In this document: one piece after another, positions 18,627 through 27,070 of the stretch
Layout of the letters: each line of letters begins with the position of its first letter
Position numbering within the stretch: position 1 is the first letter of the stretch
Origin: Rhodospirillaceae bacterium
GTDB lineage: Bacteria > Pseudomonadota > Alphaproteobacteria > UBA8366
Reading direction: 5' to 3'
Assembly: GCA_002722095.1 (NCBI GenBank)
Contig: PBKG01000009.1
Coordinates: forward strand, 42,722 to 106,721
DNA length: 64,000 nt
Translations under genes and position numbers: made by a program
Notes under the pieces: model-generated
What the model saw: the letters and a program-made list of their open reading frames with translations, nothing else
The model's database searches: none
What the model was told of the DNA's origin: nothing

Positions 18627-19325
18627 ATGGATAGGAAGCCGGTAGTGGTGAATGTCCGTAAAATGGACCGGGAATCGATCCAGGCGGGTGCCTTTATCGA
18701 CGTGATGCGCGAAGGCGAACGGCTGGGCCTGTTCAGGCTGTCGACCGAAGAGGAACGGCGCGCGTCGATGGCAGCCATCTTAAAAAGTCGCCCCGCGGGC
18801 AAAGGCCTTTGGGTGTTCGGATACGGGTCGCTGATGTGGAATCCAGCCATGCATGTGGTCAAAAAGCGCTTGGGTCGCGTTTATGGCCTACATCGCTGTT
18901 ATTGCATTTCATCACCGATTGGTCGAGGCATGCCCGACAAACCTGGCCTGACGCTTTGTCTCGATAAGGGCGGCTCGGCAACCGGAATGGTGCTCCAGCT
19001 TGCGCCGGAAAGCGAGGAAGAGGAACTTGCCATTTTATGGGACCGGGAAATGATCACCGGCGCCTACAAGGCGCGCTGGGTCACGGTTGAGACCGAAACT
19101 GGCCCCATGCGTGCAATCACTTTCGTCGCCAATCGGGGTCACCCGCGTTACGTGGGTAAGTTGCCCGATGCCGAAATCGTGAAGACTCTCGCTACCGCAA
19201 CAGGTTGCCTTGGCAGCGCACATGATTATCTAAAAGATACTATCCGGGAATTGGAAAAGCTGGGCTGGCGTGCCACCTCACTGCATGCGCTCGAAAAGCG
19301 CGTTAGTCGCTATAATGGTAGTTGA
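18627..19325 (+). CDS. ChaC-family gamma-glutamylcyclotransferase
   Basis: The 232-residue protein is in the usual size range for ChaC (glutathione-specific gamma-glutamylcyclotransferase), which releases 5-oxoproline and Cys-Gly from glutathione in the cytosol. The substrate-binding motif VFGYGSLMW is at 63-71, and the catalytic glutamate is E141 in ILWDREM. The start ATG at 18627 is divergent from the TPR-methyltransferase pair across 78 bp. An msrB gene follows after 19 bp, giving a small thiol/redox-related pair. Confidence 0.9.
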   Translation: MDRKPVVVNVRKMDRESIQAGAFIDVMREGERLGLFRLSTEEERRASMAAILKSRPAGKGLWVFGYGSLMWNPAMHVVKKRLGRVYGLHRCYCISSPIGRGMPDKPGLTLCLDKGGSATGMVLQLAPESEEEELAILWDREMITGAYKARWVTVETETGPMRAITFVANRGHPRYVGKLPDAEIVKTLATATGCLGSAHDYLKDTIRELEKLGWRATSLHALEKRVSRYNGS

Positions 19326-19344
19326 ACGAGAACGGAGCAATTCG

Positions 19345-19746
19345 ATGGCCGATAAAGTCACCAAAAGCGACGAGGAATGGCGCCAACAATTGACGCCCGA
19401 GCAGTATCACGTGACCCGGGAAGCCGGCACGGAGCGCGCATTCACCGGCGAGTATCACGACTGCAAATCCAAAGGCACCTACAATTGCATCTGCTGCGGG
19501 CAGGCGTTGTTCAGTTCAGACACAAAATTCGATTCCGGTACCGGCTGGCCAAGCTATTTCCAGCCCGTCGCCGACGACGCCATCGTTGAACATGAGGACA
19601 ACAGCTTCTTCATGCGTCGGGTAGAGGTGGTCTGTTCGCGCTGCGATGGGCATCTGGGCCATGTCTTCCCCGATGGGCCGGCACCGACAGGGCTTCGCTA
19701 CTGCATTAATTCCGCATCGCTCGATCTGGAGTCCGAAGAGGACTAA
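19345..19746 (+). CDS. msrB: Peptide-methionine (R)-S-oxide reductase
   Basis: MsrB reduces methionine-R-sulfoxide in proteins. The 133-residue protein has zinc-binding pairs C48/C51 (YNCICCG) and C97/C100 (CSRCDGH). It also has the DSGTGWPSY signature and the catalytic C120 in RYCINSAS. The ATG at 19345 is chosen because the [12 protein letters not shown] start matches the family; in-frame codons upstream lie in chaC. Its stop codon overlaps the convergent aldolase gene by 4 bp. Confidence 0.95.
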   Translation: MADKVTKSDEEWRQQLTPEQYHVTREAGTERAFTGEYHDCKSKGTYNCICCGQALFSSDTKFDSGTGWPSYFQPVADDAIVEHEDNSFFMRRVEVVCSRCDGHLGHVFPDGPAPTGLRYCINSASLDLESEED

Positions 19747-20426
19747 CCCTTATCGGCAACCGGTTCCGTAACCGCGGCGACCCCGTAGCCCTCGGCAAAT
19801 TTCTCCAACACTTCGGCCATTTCCGCGTCGGTCAGAAGCACCGGCTCGCCCACCTGCAGCGCCCGCGCGTACATTTCCGCCAACGTTTCCACCTCCACGG
19901 CCAGCGCCAATGCTCTAGTCAACGTCGTGTCGGCGACGATCATGCCGTGATTGGCAAGCAAACACGCCTTTCGACCCTCCAATGCCTTTAGGGCGTGATC
20001 GGAAAGTGCCTGAGTGCCGAACAGCGCGTAAGGGGCGCAGCGGATCGAATTGCCGCCCGCAAGCCCCACGAGATAGTGGAAGGCGGGGATTTCCCTGTGC
20101 ACGCAGGCAAGCGCCGTCGCCGCCTTGCCATGGGTGTGGACTATCGCACCCAGATCGTCTCGCGTTTTCAAAATATCGCAATGAAATCGCCATTCACTCG
20201 ACGGGACACGGTCGGCACGCAAGCAACGATGGTTACCGTCGAAATCCATCTCGACGATATCCTCCAGCTCCAGTTCGGCGTAATCGACCCCGCCCGGCGT
20301 AATCAGCAGACCCTGGTCGATGCGCACACTGGCGTTGCCCGCTTTACCTTGGTTGATGCCGAGGCGGTTCATTTCCTGGACCACGTGAATTAGTTCCCGG
20401 CGCTCGTGAGCATGAACCACCGTCAT
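19743..20426 (-). CDS. Class II aldolase/adducin family protein
   Basis: The 227-residue protein resembles L-fuculose-phosphate aldolase and related zinc aldolases. Zinc ligands are visible as HTH in IVHTHGKAA and the histidine in [16 protein letters not shown] and LITPGGVDY near the N terminus are typical of the substrate-binding loop. The ATG at 20426 overlaps the bioA stop (ATGA), so it is translationally coupled to bioA. That neighbour is unexpected: no sugar phosphate pathway lies nearby, and no link to biotin is known to me. Substrate unknown. Confidence 0.85.
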   Translation of the reverse strand: MTVVHAHERRELIHVVQEMNRLGINQGKAGNASVRIDQGLLITPGGVDYAELELEDIVEMDFDGNHRCLRADRVPSSEWRFHCDILKTRDDLGAIVHTHGKAATALACVHREIPAFHYLVGLAGGNSIRCAPYALFGTQALSDHALKALEGRKACLLANHGMIVADTTLTRALALAVEVETLAEMYARALQVGEPVLLTDAEMAEVLEKFAEGYGVAAVTEPVADKG

Positions 20427-21706
20427 CGTGTCCGCCCCCATTCGGCAATGACCGTCTTTACCGCGTCGGTCAGTTTAGAAAGATCCTTCGGCGCGATCAC
20501 CAGGGGCGGCATGAGATAAACAAAATCACCGAAGGGGCGCACCCAGACCCCTTCCGCGGTGAAGCGCTTCCGCATGGCGACCAGATCCGGCATCCGATCG
20601 AGTTGTACGACCCCAATCGCCCCCTTCACCCGGACACCGGTGACACCGGTCAAATCAGCACACTCGGCAAGTTCCTCAGCCATTTGTGTTTCGATCGCGG
20701 CCACCTGACCAAGCCGGTTCTCCCGCTCGAACAGATCGAGCGAAGCGTTTGCCGCCGCCGTCGCCAGTGCATTGCCGGTATAAGTCGGCCCGTGCATGAA
20801 GGCCTTTGCCGGATCGTCAGAGAGAAAGGCGTCGTAAATACGGTCGGTCGCGATGGTCGCGGCCAAGGGCAACGTACCGCCGGTCAACGCCTTTGATAGT
20901 GTCACGATATCCGGAACCACCCCCGCTTGCTCACACGCGAACATGGTGCCCGTCCGCCCGAAACCGGTGGCGATTTCATCTAGGATCAGCAGGACATTAT
21001 GGCGTTGGCAAGTTTCCGAAATTCTTTTCACCACCTCCGGGCCATGAAATTTCATTCCGCCGGCAGCCTGAACCAACGGTTCCAGAAGGACACCGGCGAC
21101 CCGGTTCGACTCACGCGTCAAAAATTCCTCGAACGCCGTTTGCTCTGCCGCACCATCGGGCAGATCGAGAATGAACTGCTCCGGTATCACTCCTTTGAAA
21201 AGCGTATGCATACCTTCGTCCGGGTCACAAACGGACATCGCCGCCATGGTGTCGCCGTGATAGCCGTGCCGAAAACTGATGAATTTGATGCGCCCCCGTT
21301 CATCCTGATTACGCCAGAACTGGACCGCCATTTTCATTGCTATCTCTACAGAGACGGAGCCCGACTCCGAATAGAACACATGTCCAAGGTCTCCCGGCAA
21401 AAGGTCCGACAGCCTTTGCGAAAGCTGCGCGACCGGCTCGTGAATAAAGCCCCCCAACATTACATGAGGCAGTTCCTCTAATTGTGCGGCAACCACCTCG
21501 GCGATATGTGGATGGCCATAGCCGTGACACGCGGTCCACCAGGACGACGTTCCGTCAATCAGTTGCGTGCCGTCGGAAAGTTCGATGCGGACGCCTTTTG
21601 CTCTTACCGCCGCTTCCGGCAACGGTTGGGTCTGCATCTGTGCGTAAGGTAACCAAAGATTCGGGTAGCCGTCCCGCGCCCAATCCGGCCATGCCTCATC
21701 CGTCAT
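20423..21706 (-). CDS. bioA: Adenosylmethionine-8-amino-7-oxononanoate aminotransferase
   Basis: BioA transfers an amino group from SAM to 7-keto-8-aminopelargonate, giving diaminopelargonate in biotin synthesis. The 427-residue protein has the PLP lysine K272 in TLSKALTGG, the substrate-pocket motif GTSSWWTACHGYGHP (52-66), and the DEIATGFGRTG segment. The ATG at 21706 is seven bases downstream of the bioB stop. It forms an operon bioB-bioA-aldolase on the minus strand. Confidence 0.95.
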   Translation of the reverse strand: MTDEAWPDWARDGYPNLWLPYAQMQTQPLPEAAVRAKGVRIELSDGTQLIDGTSSWWTACHGYGHPHIAEVVAAQLEELPHVMLGGFIHEPVAQLSQRLSDLLPGDLGHVFYSESGSVSVEIAMKMAVQFWRNQDERGRIKFISFRHGYHGDTMAAMSVCDPDEGMHTLFKGVIPEQFILDLPDGAAEQTAFEEFLTRESNRVAGVLLEPLVQAAGGMKFHGPEVVKRISETCQRHNVLLILDEIATGFGRTGTMFACEQAGVVPDIVTLSKALTGGTLPLAATIATDRIYDAFLSDDPAKAFMHGPTYTGNALATAAANASLDLFERENRLGQVAAIETQMAEELAECADLTGVTGVRVKGAIGVVQLDRMPDLVAMRKRFTAEGVWVRPFGDFVYLMPPLVIAPKDLSKLTDAVKTVIAEWGRTR

Positions 21707-21713
21707 CGGAGGA

Positions 21714-22715
21714 TCACTCCGCGGGCCGTACCTCGTACGGCTCAATGCCGAGGCGTTCGAACAAAGCCTCGTCCTCGTCCCCTTCCGGATTCGACGTCGT
21801 CAGCAATTTCTCACCGCAGAAGATCGAGTTGGCGCCGGCCATGAAGCAAAGCGCTTGGGCTTCGTCGCTCATCGTCTCGCGCCCCGCCGACAGACGGACG
21901 AAACTTTTCGGCATCATGATGCGAGCCACCGCGATGGTGCGAATAAATTCCAGAATGTGAAGATTCTCCTTGCCCGCAAGCGGCGTCCCCTCCACCTGTA
22001 CCAGCAGGTTGATCGGCACGCTCTCGGGGTGGGCCGGCAGATTGGCAAGCGTCATCAACATGCCAGCGCGGTCTTCCCGCTCCTCGCCCATGCCGACGAT
22101 ACCACCCGAACAAATATTCATGCCCGACTGGCGCACGTTGTCGAGCGTATCGAGGCGATCTTGATAGGTCCGGGTGGTGATAATTTCTTCGTAGAATTCT
22201 TCCGACGTATCCACATTGTGATTGTAGTAGTCGAGCCCGGCCTCGGCCAAACGGTCCGCCTGATCCTTGGTCAGCATGCCGAGCGTCATGCAGGTTTCCA
22301 TGCCGAGATCCCTGACACCCTTAATCATGGCAATGATCGCGTCCATATCGCGATCTTTCGGATTTCGCCATGCGGCTCCCATACAAAAACGCGACGCACC
22401 GCCTCGCTTCGCCGCATAGGCCTCGGCCAGGACCGCCTCGACCTGCATCAGCTTGGCTGCCGACAGGCCGGTGTGGTGATGGGCGCTCTGGGGGCAGTAT
22501 TTACAATCCTCCGGGCAACCTCCGGTCTTGATCGACAGCAGACGGCTTTTCTGCACCTGATTGGGATCGAAATACTGACGGTGAACCGTCTGCGCCTCGA
22601 ACAGCAAGTCGTTGAAGGGCAGCGCAAACAGGTCGACTATTTCCTCGCGCGTCCAGTCATGGCGTAGACCGTCGCCTGTTTCCACGACAAATGGGTCGAC
22701 TTCGGCAAGACTCAT
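21714..22715 (-). CDS. bioB: Biotin synthase (radical SAM)
   Basis: BioB inserts sulfur into dethiobiotin to form biotin. The 333-residue protein has the radical-SAM [4Fe-4S] motif C67-x3-C71-x2-C74 ([10 protein letters not shown]). Conserved segments for the auxiliary cluster include YNHNVDTS and the arginine in SFVRLSAGR. The ATG at 22715 is preceded by GGAAGAAATTTTG. It heads the bioB-bioA operon. A perfect 7-bp dyad 23 bp upstream of the start may be an operator. Confidence 0.96.
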   Translation of the reverse strand: MSLAEVDPFVVETGDGLRHDWTREEIVDLFALPFNDLLFEAQTVHRQYFDPNQVQKSRLLSIKTGGCPEDCKYCPQSAHHHTGLSAAKLMQVEAVLAEAYAAKRGGASRFCMGAAWRNPKDRDMDAIIAMIKGVRDLGMETCMTLGMLTKDQADRLAEAGLDYYNHNVDTSEEFYEEIITTRTYQDRLDTLDNVRQSGMNICSGGIVGMGEEREDRAGMLMTLANLPAHPESVPINLLVQVEGTPLAGKENLHILEFIRTIAVARIMMPKSFVRLSAGRETMSDEAQALCFMAGANSIFCGEKLLTTSNPEGDEDEALFERLGIEPYEVRPAE

Positions 22716-22737
22716 CAAAATTTCTTCCGTTAGACGA

Positions 22738-22759
22738 TATGAATGGCCGCATATTCATA
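22738..22759. promoter_or_regulatory. Perfect inverted repeat in the bioB leader
   Basis: TATGAAT-N8-ATTCATA is a perfect 7-bp dyad centred about 33 bp upstream of the bioB start. It does not match the BioR (TTATNNATAA-like) or BirA biotin operators. There is no T-run to make it a terminator of the flavin reductase gene. A regulator site is the best guess. Confidence 0.45.
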
Positions 22760-22791
22760 ACTCCCAGCGCCAAAGTCAAACCTTCAAGCGT

Positions 22792-23376
22792 TCAGGCGAT
22801 CTGTTTGGCCGTCACCGCCGCCAACCGGGCACCGATTTTTTCGACGCCGTCACGGGTCGCTTCGTCTTTCAAATCGCCATTTTCGTCGAATGCGTCGAAG
22901 GCACTGCCGACCGCTCGCTGATCCGGAATCACCAGTACGTTGATGTTTCCGAGAATTTGACGGAGGTGAACCAATCCACGAAGTCCGCCGAGGCCACCCG
23001 GCGAGGCGGCAACCAACGCCGCCACCTTTCCGTTGTAGGCAGAGAGCGGCGTTTCGCCTTCGGCCGCCGGCCGCGACACCCAATCCAGGGTGTTTTTCAG
23101 CACCGGCGATATTGAGCTGTTGTATTCCGGCGAAGCAATTAACAAAGCGTCGTGCGCCTCGAACAACTCCTTTAGCTTGAGCGCGTTCTCGGGCAAGCCG
23201 TCCGCCGCCTCGATATCACCGTCATAAATCGGCATCGGGTAATCCTTAAGATCGATAGCGGTCACCTCCGCACCGGCACCTTCGGCCCCCTTGGCCGCGG
23301 CTCTAACCAGCAGCTTGTTTAAAGACTCGTCGCGGAGGCTTCCGGCGAATGCGAGAATTTTCGGTTGTTTGCTCAT
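22792..23376 (-). CDS. NADPH-dependent FMN reductase (flavodoxin-like fold)
   Basis: The 194-residue protein has the FMN-phosphate loop AGSLRDESLNK near residue 11, the SPEYNSSISPVLKNTLDW segment (about 86-103), and SPGGLGGLRG. It should reduce FMN or quinones with NAD(P)H in the cytosol. The ATG at 23376 has AAGGAGAAAGAC upstream. It follows the pirin gene by 23 bp on the same strand and is likely its operon partner, suggesting a redox or quinone stress role under the LysR regulator. Confidence 0.9.
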   Translation of the reverse strand: MSKQPKILAFAGSLRDESLNKLLVRAAAKGAEGAGAEVTAIDLKDYPMPIYDGDIEAADGLPENALKLKELFEAHDALLIASPEYNSSISPVLKNTLDWVSRPAAEGETPLSAYNGKVAALVAASPGGLGGLRGLVHLRQILGNINVLVIPDQRAVGSAFDAFDENGDLKDEATRDGVEKIGARLAAVTAKQIA

Positions 23377-23399
23377 GTCTTTCTCCTTTTTGCTTGTGA

Positions 23400-24101
23400 T
23401 CACGCCGCCATATCGAAAAGCAGAAATTCGCTTTCCGCATCGGCACTGATCGTGATTTCCGATTCGTTCTCAATCGCCACCGCATCGCCGGCGGCCAGGT
23501 TTTCGCCGTTGACCGAAACCGTGCCGGCAACCATCTGAAGCCATGCCTTGCGGTCAGGCCCTATGGGATGACGAACGGTATCGCCGGGCTCTAACAACGA
23601 GGCATGAATATCCGCATCGCGATGAATCTTCAGCGAGCCCTCGCGGCCATCTCCCGAAACGATCAGCTGCAGCCGCCCCTGTTTCACCGACGGTGAAAAA
23701 TTTAGCTGATCATAGCTGGGGGCAAGCCCGGCTTCCTCGGGGTTCAACCAAATTTGCAACAAATGTGCGGGGGTATCCGCCGACGGATTGATTTCGCTAT
23801 GACGAATGCCGGTCCCTGCCGTCATGCGCTGCACGTCTCCGCTCTCGATGACCCCACCATGACCGAGACTATCTTCGTGGCGGAGTGCACCGTCGATCAT
23901 ATAGGTGACGATTTCCATATCCTTGTGCCCGTGAAGGCCGAATCCGCTGTCCGGCGCGATCCAGTCCTCATTGATGACCCGAAGCGGGCCGAATCCCATC
24001 TGTGCGGGGTCGTAGTAATCGGCGAAGGAAAAACTATGGCGGCTTTCGAGCCAGTCGGCCCCGCCCCGTCCTCGTTGTTCGTTTCTACGTACTTTCAACA
24101 T
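23400..24101 (-). CDS. Pirin family protein
   Basis: The 233-residue bicupin resembles E. coli YhhW, a quercetin 2,3-dioxygenase in vitro. The metal-binding N-terminal cupin shows GLHGHKDMEIVTY and GTGIRHSEIN, containing the conserved histidines and glutamate. The start at ATG 24101 has GGAGAATCTGATC directly before it. A longer frame to 24185 would cross the promoter region and is rejected. It is divergent from a LysR-type regulator, with a dyad operator in the 112-bp gap. It is probably the regulator's main target. Confidence 0.9.
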   Translation of the reverse strand: MLKVRRNEQRGRGGADWLESRHSFSFADYYDPAQMGFGPLRVINEDWIAPDSGFGLHGHKDMEIVTYMIDGALRHEDSLGHGGVIESGDVQRMTAGTGIRHSEINPSADTPAHLLQIWLNPEEAGLAPSYDQLNFSPSVKQGRLQLIVSGDGREGSLKIHRDADIHASLLEPGDTVRHPIGPDRKAWLQMVAGTVSVNGENLAAGDAVAIENESEITISADAESEFLLFDMAA

Positions 24102-24184
24102 GATCAGATTCTCCTCTGAACCCGTTACATCTGGCAGGACCTTATCAGAGTATTTTTTAGGGATAATCACGTTATTTATTGACA

Positions 24185-24209
24185 TATTGTCTATTTATTT
24201 TTGACAATA
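24185..24209. promoter_or_regulatory. LysR-type operator dyad between pirin and regulator genes
   Basis: TATTGTC-N11-GACAATA is a perfect 7-bp inverted repeat with the T-N11-A geometry that LysR-type regulators bind. A third half-site (TTGACA, 24179-24184) lies just upstream and forms GACA-TAT-TGTC with the first arm. The dyad ends five bases before the regulator's ATG, so binding should repress the regulator. Confidence 0.7.
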
Positions 24210-24213
24210 AGCG

Positions 24214-25122
24214 ATGGATCGATTGCAAAATATGCAAAGCTTCATTGGTGTCGTCGACACGGGTGGGTTTACAGCAGCAGCCGAAAAGCTCGGCGTAACC
24301 CGCGCGGCGGTCAGCAAGCAGGTACAGCAGTTGGAAGATCATTTGGGTGCCCGATTGCTGAACCGTACGACACGGCGCGTCGCATTGACCGAAATCGGCA
24401 GTGCCTACTACGCGCGATGCGTCGCTATTCTTGCGGAGCTGGAAGAGACCGAAGCGGCGGTATCGAGCATGCAGGCCGCACCGCGCGGAAGTTTAAAGAT
24501 CAACGCGCCGATGTCCTTCGGCATTCTGCACCTCGCGCCAGCGGTGGCGGATTTCATGGCGCTCTACCCCGAGCTACATGTCGTGTTGATGCTTAACGAC
24601 CGAAGGGTCGATGTTCTGGAAGAAGGATTCGATATCAGCCTTCGCATCGGCAGACTGGAAGACTCCAGTCTGATAGCGCGCCGGATCGGTGATTCCCGTG
24701 CGACCCTTTGCGCATCACCGGAGTATCTTGCCCGCCACGGCACGCCTGAAACACCCGACCAACTAACCGAGCATAAGTGCCTGCTTTACGGTCATTCGCC
24801 TACCAATACCGAATGGCACCTGCAGGGACCGAACGGGCCGATATCCGTCCAGATACGACCCAGCCTATGCGCCAATAACGGCGAGGCATTGGCCGTTGCC
24901 GCCTGCCGCCACCAAGGCATAGTGCCGATGCCCAACTTTATTATCGGCCGTCATTTGCAAGCGGGCCGGGTCGTCCGGGTACTGCCCGACTATGCGCCAG
25001 AGCCGCTTCCAATGTCGCTTCTCTATCCGCCAACGCGCTATTTGACCGCGAAAGTGCGCCTTTTCATCGATTTTGTGGCCGAACGGTTCTCCGGCACTCC
25101 CCATTGGGATTTGATCGACTGA
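24214..25122 (+). CDS. LysR-family transcriptional regulator
   Basis: The 302-residue protein has the N-terminal winged helix-turn-helix (FTAAAEKLGVTRAAVSKQVQ, about 20-39) and then a substrate-binding domain starting near SLKINAPMSFG (92-102). It is of the common LysR subgroup that regulates adjacent divergent oxidoreductase genes. The ATG at 24214 has no ribosome-binding site; the operator dyad occupies that place, so the message may be leaderless. The inducer is unknown. Its likely targets are the divergent pirin and flavin reductase genes and itself. Confidence 0.9.
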   Translation: MDRLQNMQSFIGVVDTGGFTAAAEKLGVTRAAVSKQVQQLEDHLGARLLNRTTRRVALTEIGSAYYARCVAILAELEETEAAVSSMQAAPRGSLKINAPMSFGILHLAPAVADFMALYPELHVVLMLNDRRVDVLEEGFDISLRIGRLEDSSLIARRIGDSRATLCASPEYLARHGTPETPDQLTEHKCLLYGHSPTNTEWHLQGPNGPISVQIRPSLCANNGEALAVAACRHQGIVPMPNFIIGRHLQAGRVVRVLPDYAPEPLPMSLLYPPTRYLTAKVRLFIDFVAERFSGTPHWDLID

Positions 25123-25196
25123 GCGGTGCGCCTTAATGCCACGATTGACTCTCGCCCGGACGTGCAGGAATTTACCCCGGTTACCGGGAGGCACAG

Positions 25197-26378
25197 GTGA
25201 AATCGCTAGACCAGTTCTGCCAGCAAAAGCTCGACCATATGGAGGCGCAGAAGTTACGGCGCACTCTTGTCGAGACCGATCGCTACGGGCCTGCCAAGGC
25301 CAGGCGAAGCGGCAAAGACATGATCTCGTTTTCGTGCAACGACTATCTCGATCTGTCGCACCACCCGAAAGTGATCGCCGCAGCCGAGGAAGCGCTGCAG
25401 CGTTACGGGGCGGGCTCCGGCGCGTCGCGGCTGGTCACCGGCAATACGCCACTCTATGCGGAACTGGAAGCAAAACTCGCCGCCTTCAAAGGCAGCGAAG
25501 ACGCGATGGTCTTCGGCAGCGGTTACCTAACGAACCTCGGCGTTATTCCGTGCCTTGTCGGACGCGAGGATTTGGTGATCGCCGACGAGCTGTGTCACGC
25601 TTGCCTATATGCCGGCGCGCATTTGAGCCGTTCCGAATTCAAAACCTTTCCTCACAGTGATCTCGAAGCATTGGAGGCATTGCTGCGCGGGCATCGCCAC
25701 GAAAGCTCCAAATGCATGATACTGGTCGACGGCGTTTACAGCATGGACGGCGACCGAGCACCGGTGAAGGACATCGCGCTCTTGGCGGAAGAATACGATT
25801 CCTGGCTATTGGTCGACGATGCCCACGGGCTCGGTGTCGTCGCCGGCGGTAAGGGTAGCTCTTATGTTGATGGCAATCAGGTGCCTGTGCCGCTGCAAAT
25901 GGGCACGCTGTCAAAGGCAATCGGCGGTTACGGCGGTTATCTGTGCGCGTCACAGCCGGTGATCGACTTCATTCGAACCCGCGCGCGGAGCTTCATCTAC
26001 ACCACCGGCCTGCCGCCTGCGACCATCGCAGCAGCCATCGCCTCGCTGGAGTTGATCGCGTCCGACAAAGAGCTGGTCGCAAAACCGATGCAACACGCCA
26101 AGCTGTTCACCGATACCCTCGGCCTACCGGAGCCCGAAAGCTGCATCGTGCCGGTTATCCTGGGGGCCGCGGAAAAAGCGCTCGAAGCCGGCACCGCGCT
26201 TGAGGATCAGGGTTTCATCGTGACCCCGATCCGCCCACCGACGGTGGCCGAAGACACATCCAGGCTGCGGGTGACATTCACCGCCGAACATCAGGAGACC
26301 GATGTGCTGCGGCTCGCCGAAGCGGTGCGCCCTTTCCTGCCCGACGAACCGATCGATCCCTTTGCCGAGCGCCCGTGA
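25197..26378 (+). CDS. bioF: 8-amino-7-oxononanoate synthase
   Basis: BioF condenses pimeloyl-ACP (or -CoA) with alanine using PLP, the first committed step of biotin ring assembly. The 393-residue protein has the PLP lysine K240 in GTLSKAIGGYGG. It also shows CNDYLDLSHHP (47-57), GAGSGASRLVTGN (71-83) and VDDAHGLGVV (206-215). The start is a GTG at 25197 behind GGGAGGCACAG. Its stop overlaps the bioD start (GTGA). Confidence 0.95.
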   Translation: MKSLDQFCQQKLDHMEAQKLRRTLVETDRYGPAKARRSGKDMISFSCNDYLDLSHHPKVIAAAEEALQRYGAGSGASRLVTGNTPLYAELEAKLAAFKGSEDAMVFGSGYLTNLGVIPCLVGREDLVIADELCHACLYAGAHLSRSEFKTFPHSDLEALEALLRGHRHESSKCMILVDGVYSMDGDRAPVKDIALLAEEYDSWLLVDDAHGLGVVAGGKGSSYVDGNQVPVPLQMGTLSKAIGGYGGYLCASQPVIDFIRTRARSFIYTTGLPPATIAAAIASLELIASDKELVAKPMQHAKLFTDTLGLPEPESCIVPVILGAAEKALEAGTALEDQGFIVTPIRPPTVAEDTSRLRVTFTAEHQETDVLRLAEAVRPFLPDEPIDPFAERP

Positions 26379-27055
26379 AGACACTTTTCATCACCGCTAC
26401 CGGTACCGAAATCGGCAAGACCGTCGTCACCACCACGCTCGCCTGGCAGGCCCGTCAAAGGGGAGAACAGGTACGCGTATTGAAGCCGGTGATCAGTGGG
26501 TTCGACAAAGATACCTACGACGAAAGCGACACCGCACAAATTCTGCGCAGCCTGGAGACCGAGGAAACCGAGGCCGCCATTGATGCGATTTCGCCGTGGC
26601 GATTCAAGGCGCCCCTTGCCCCCGACATGGCGGCCGCCCGGGAAGGGACAACTCTCGATTTCGAGCCCATGGTCGAGTTTTGCCGGGAGGCGGAATCAGG
26701 GCCGGAAGGTTTATTGCTGATCGAAGGCGTCGGCGGGCTGATGGTTCCCCTGACTGAAACCGAAACCGTGCTCGACTGGATCAAGGCATTGGCATGTCCT
26801 TCTGTGATGGTGGCCGGCTCCTATCTGGGCACGATCAGCCATACGTTGACCGCTATGGAAACCGCGGAAAAACATGGCTTGGACATTGCTGCCATCGTGA
26901 TCAGCGAATCCGAGGACAGTCCCGTTCCGATAAGCGAAACCGCAAACGCCATCGGGCGTTTTCTATCGGGCGTTTCTATATTAGAGTTGCCCCGCCTCGC
27001 CCCCGGCTGCGCGCCGTGGCAAGAAGCACCGGATTTAAAAATAACAATTCCGTAA
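26375..27055 (+). CDS. bioD: Dethiobiotin synthetase
   Basis: BioD closes the ureido ring of dethiobiotin from diaminopelargonate, CO2 and ATP. The 226-residue protein has the P-loop TATGTEIGKT (7-16), the substrate-binding KPVISG and the LLIEGVGGLMVPL segment. The GTG at 26375 overlaps bioF. With bioF, bioA and bioB it supplies all late steps of biotin synthesis, but from two transcription units on opposite strands. bioC and bioH are not in this window. Confidence 0.95.
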   Translation: MKTLFITATGTEIGKTVVTTTLAWQARQRGEQVRVLKPVISGFDKDTYDESDTAQILRSLETEETEAAIDAISPWRFKAPLAPDMAAAREGTTLDFEPMVEFCREAESGPEGLLLIEGVGGLMVPLTETETVLDWIKALACPSVMVAGSYLGTISHTLTAMETAEKHGLDIAAIVISESEDSPVPISETANAIGRFLSGVSILELPRLAPGCAPWQEAPDLKITIP

Positions 27056-27070
27056 ACGGGGAGAAACCGC

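Noticed and set aside
21855..22667. Plus-strand ORF of about 270 codons
   Set aside because: It is antisense to bioB, which has all expected motifs.
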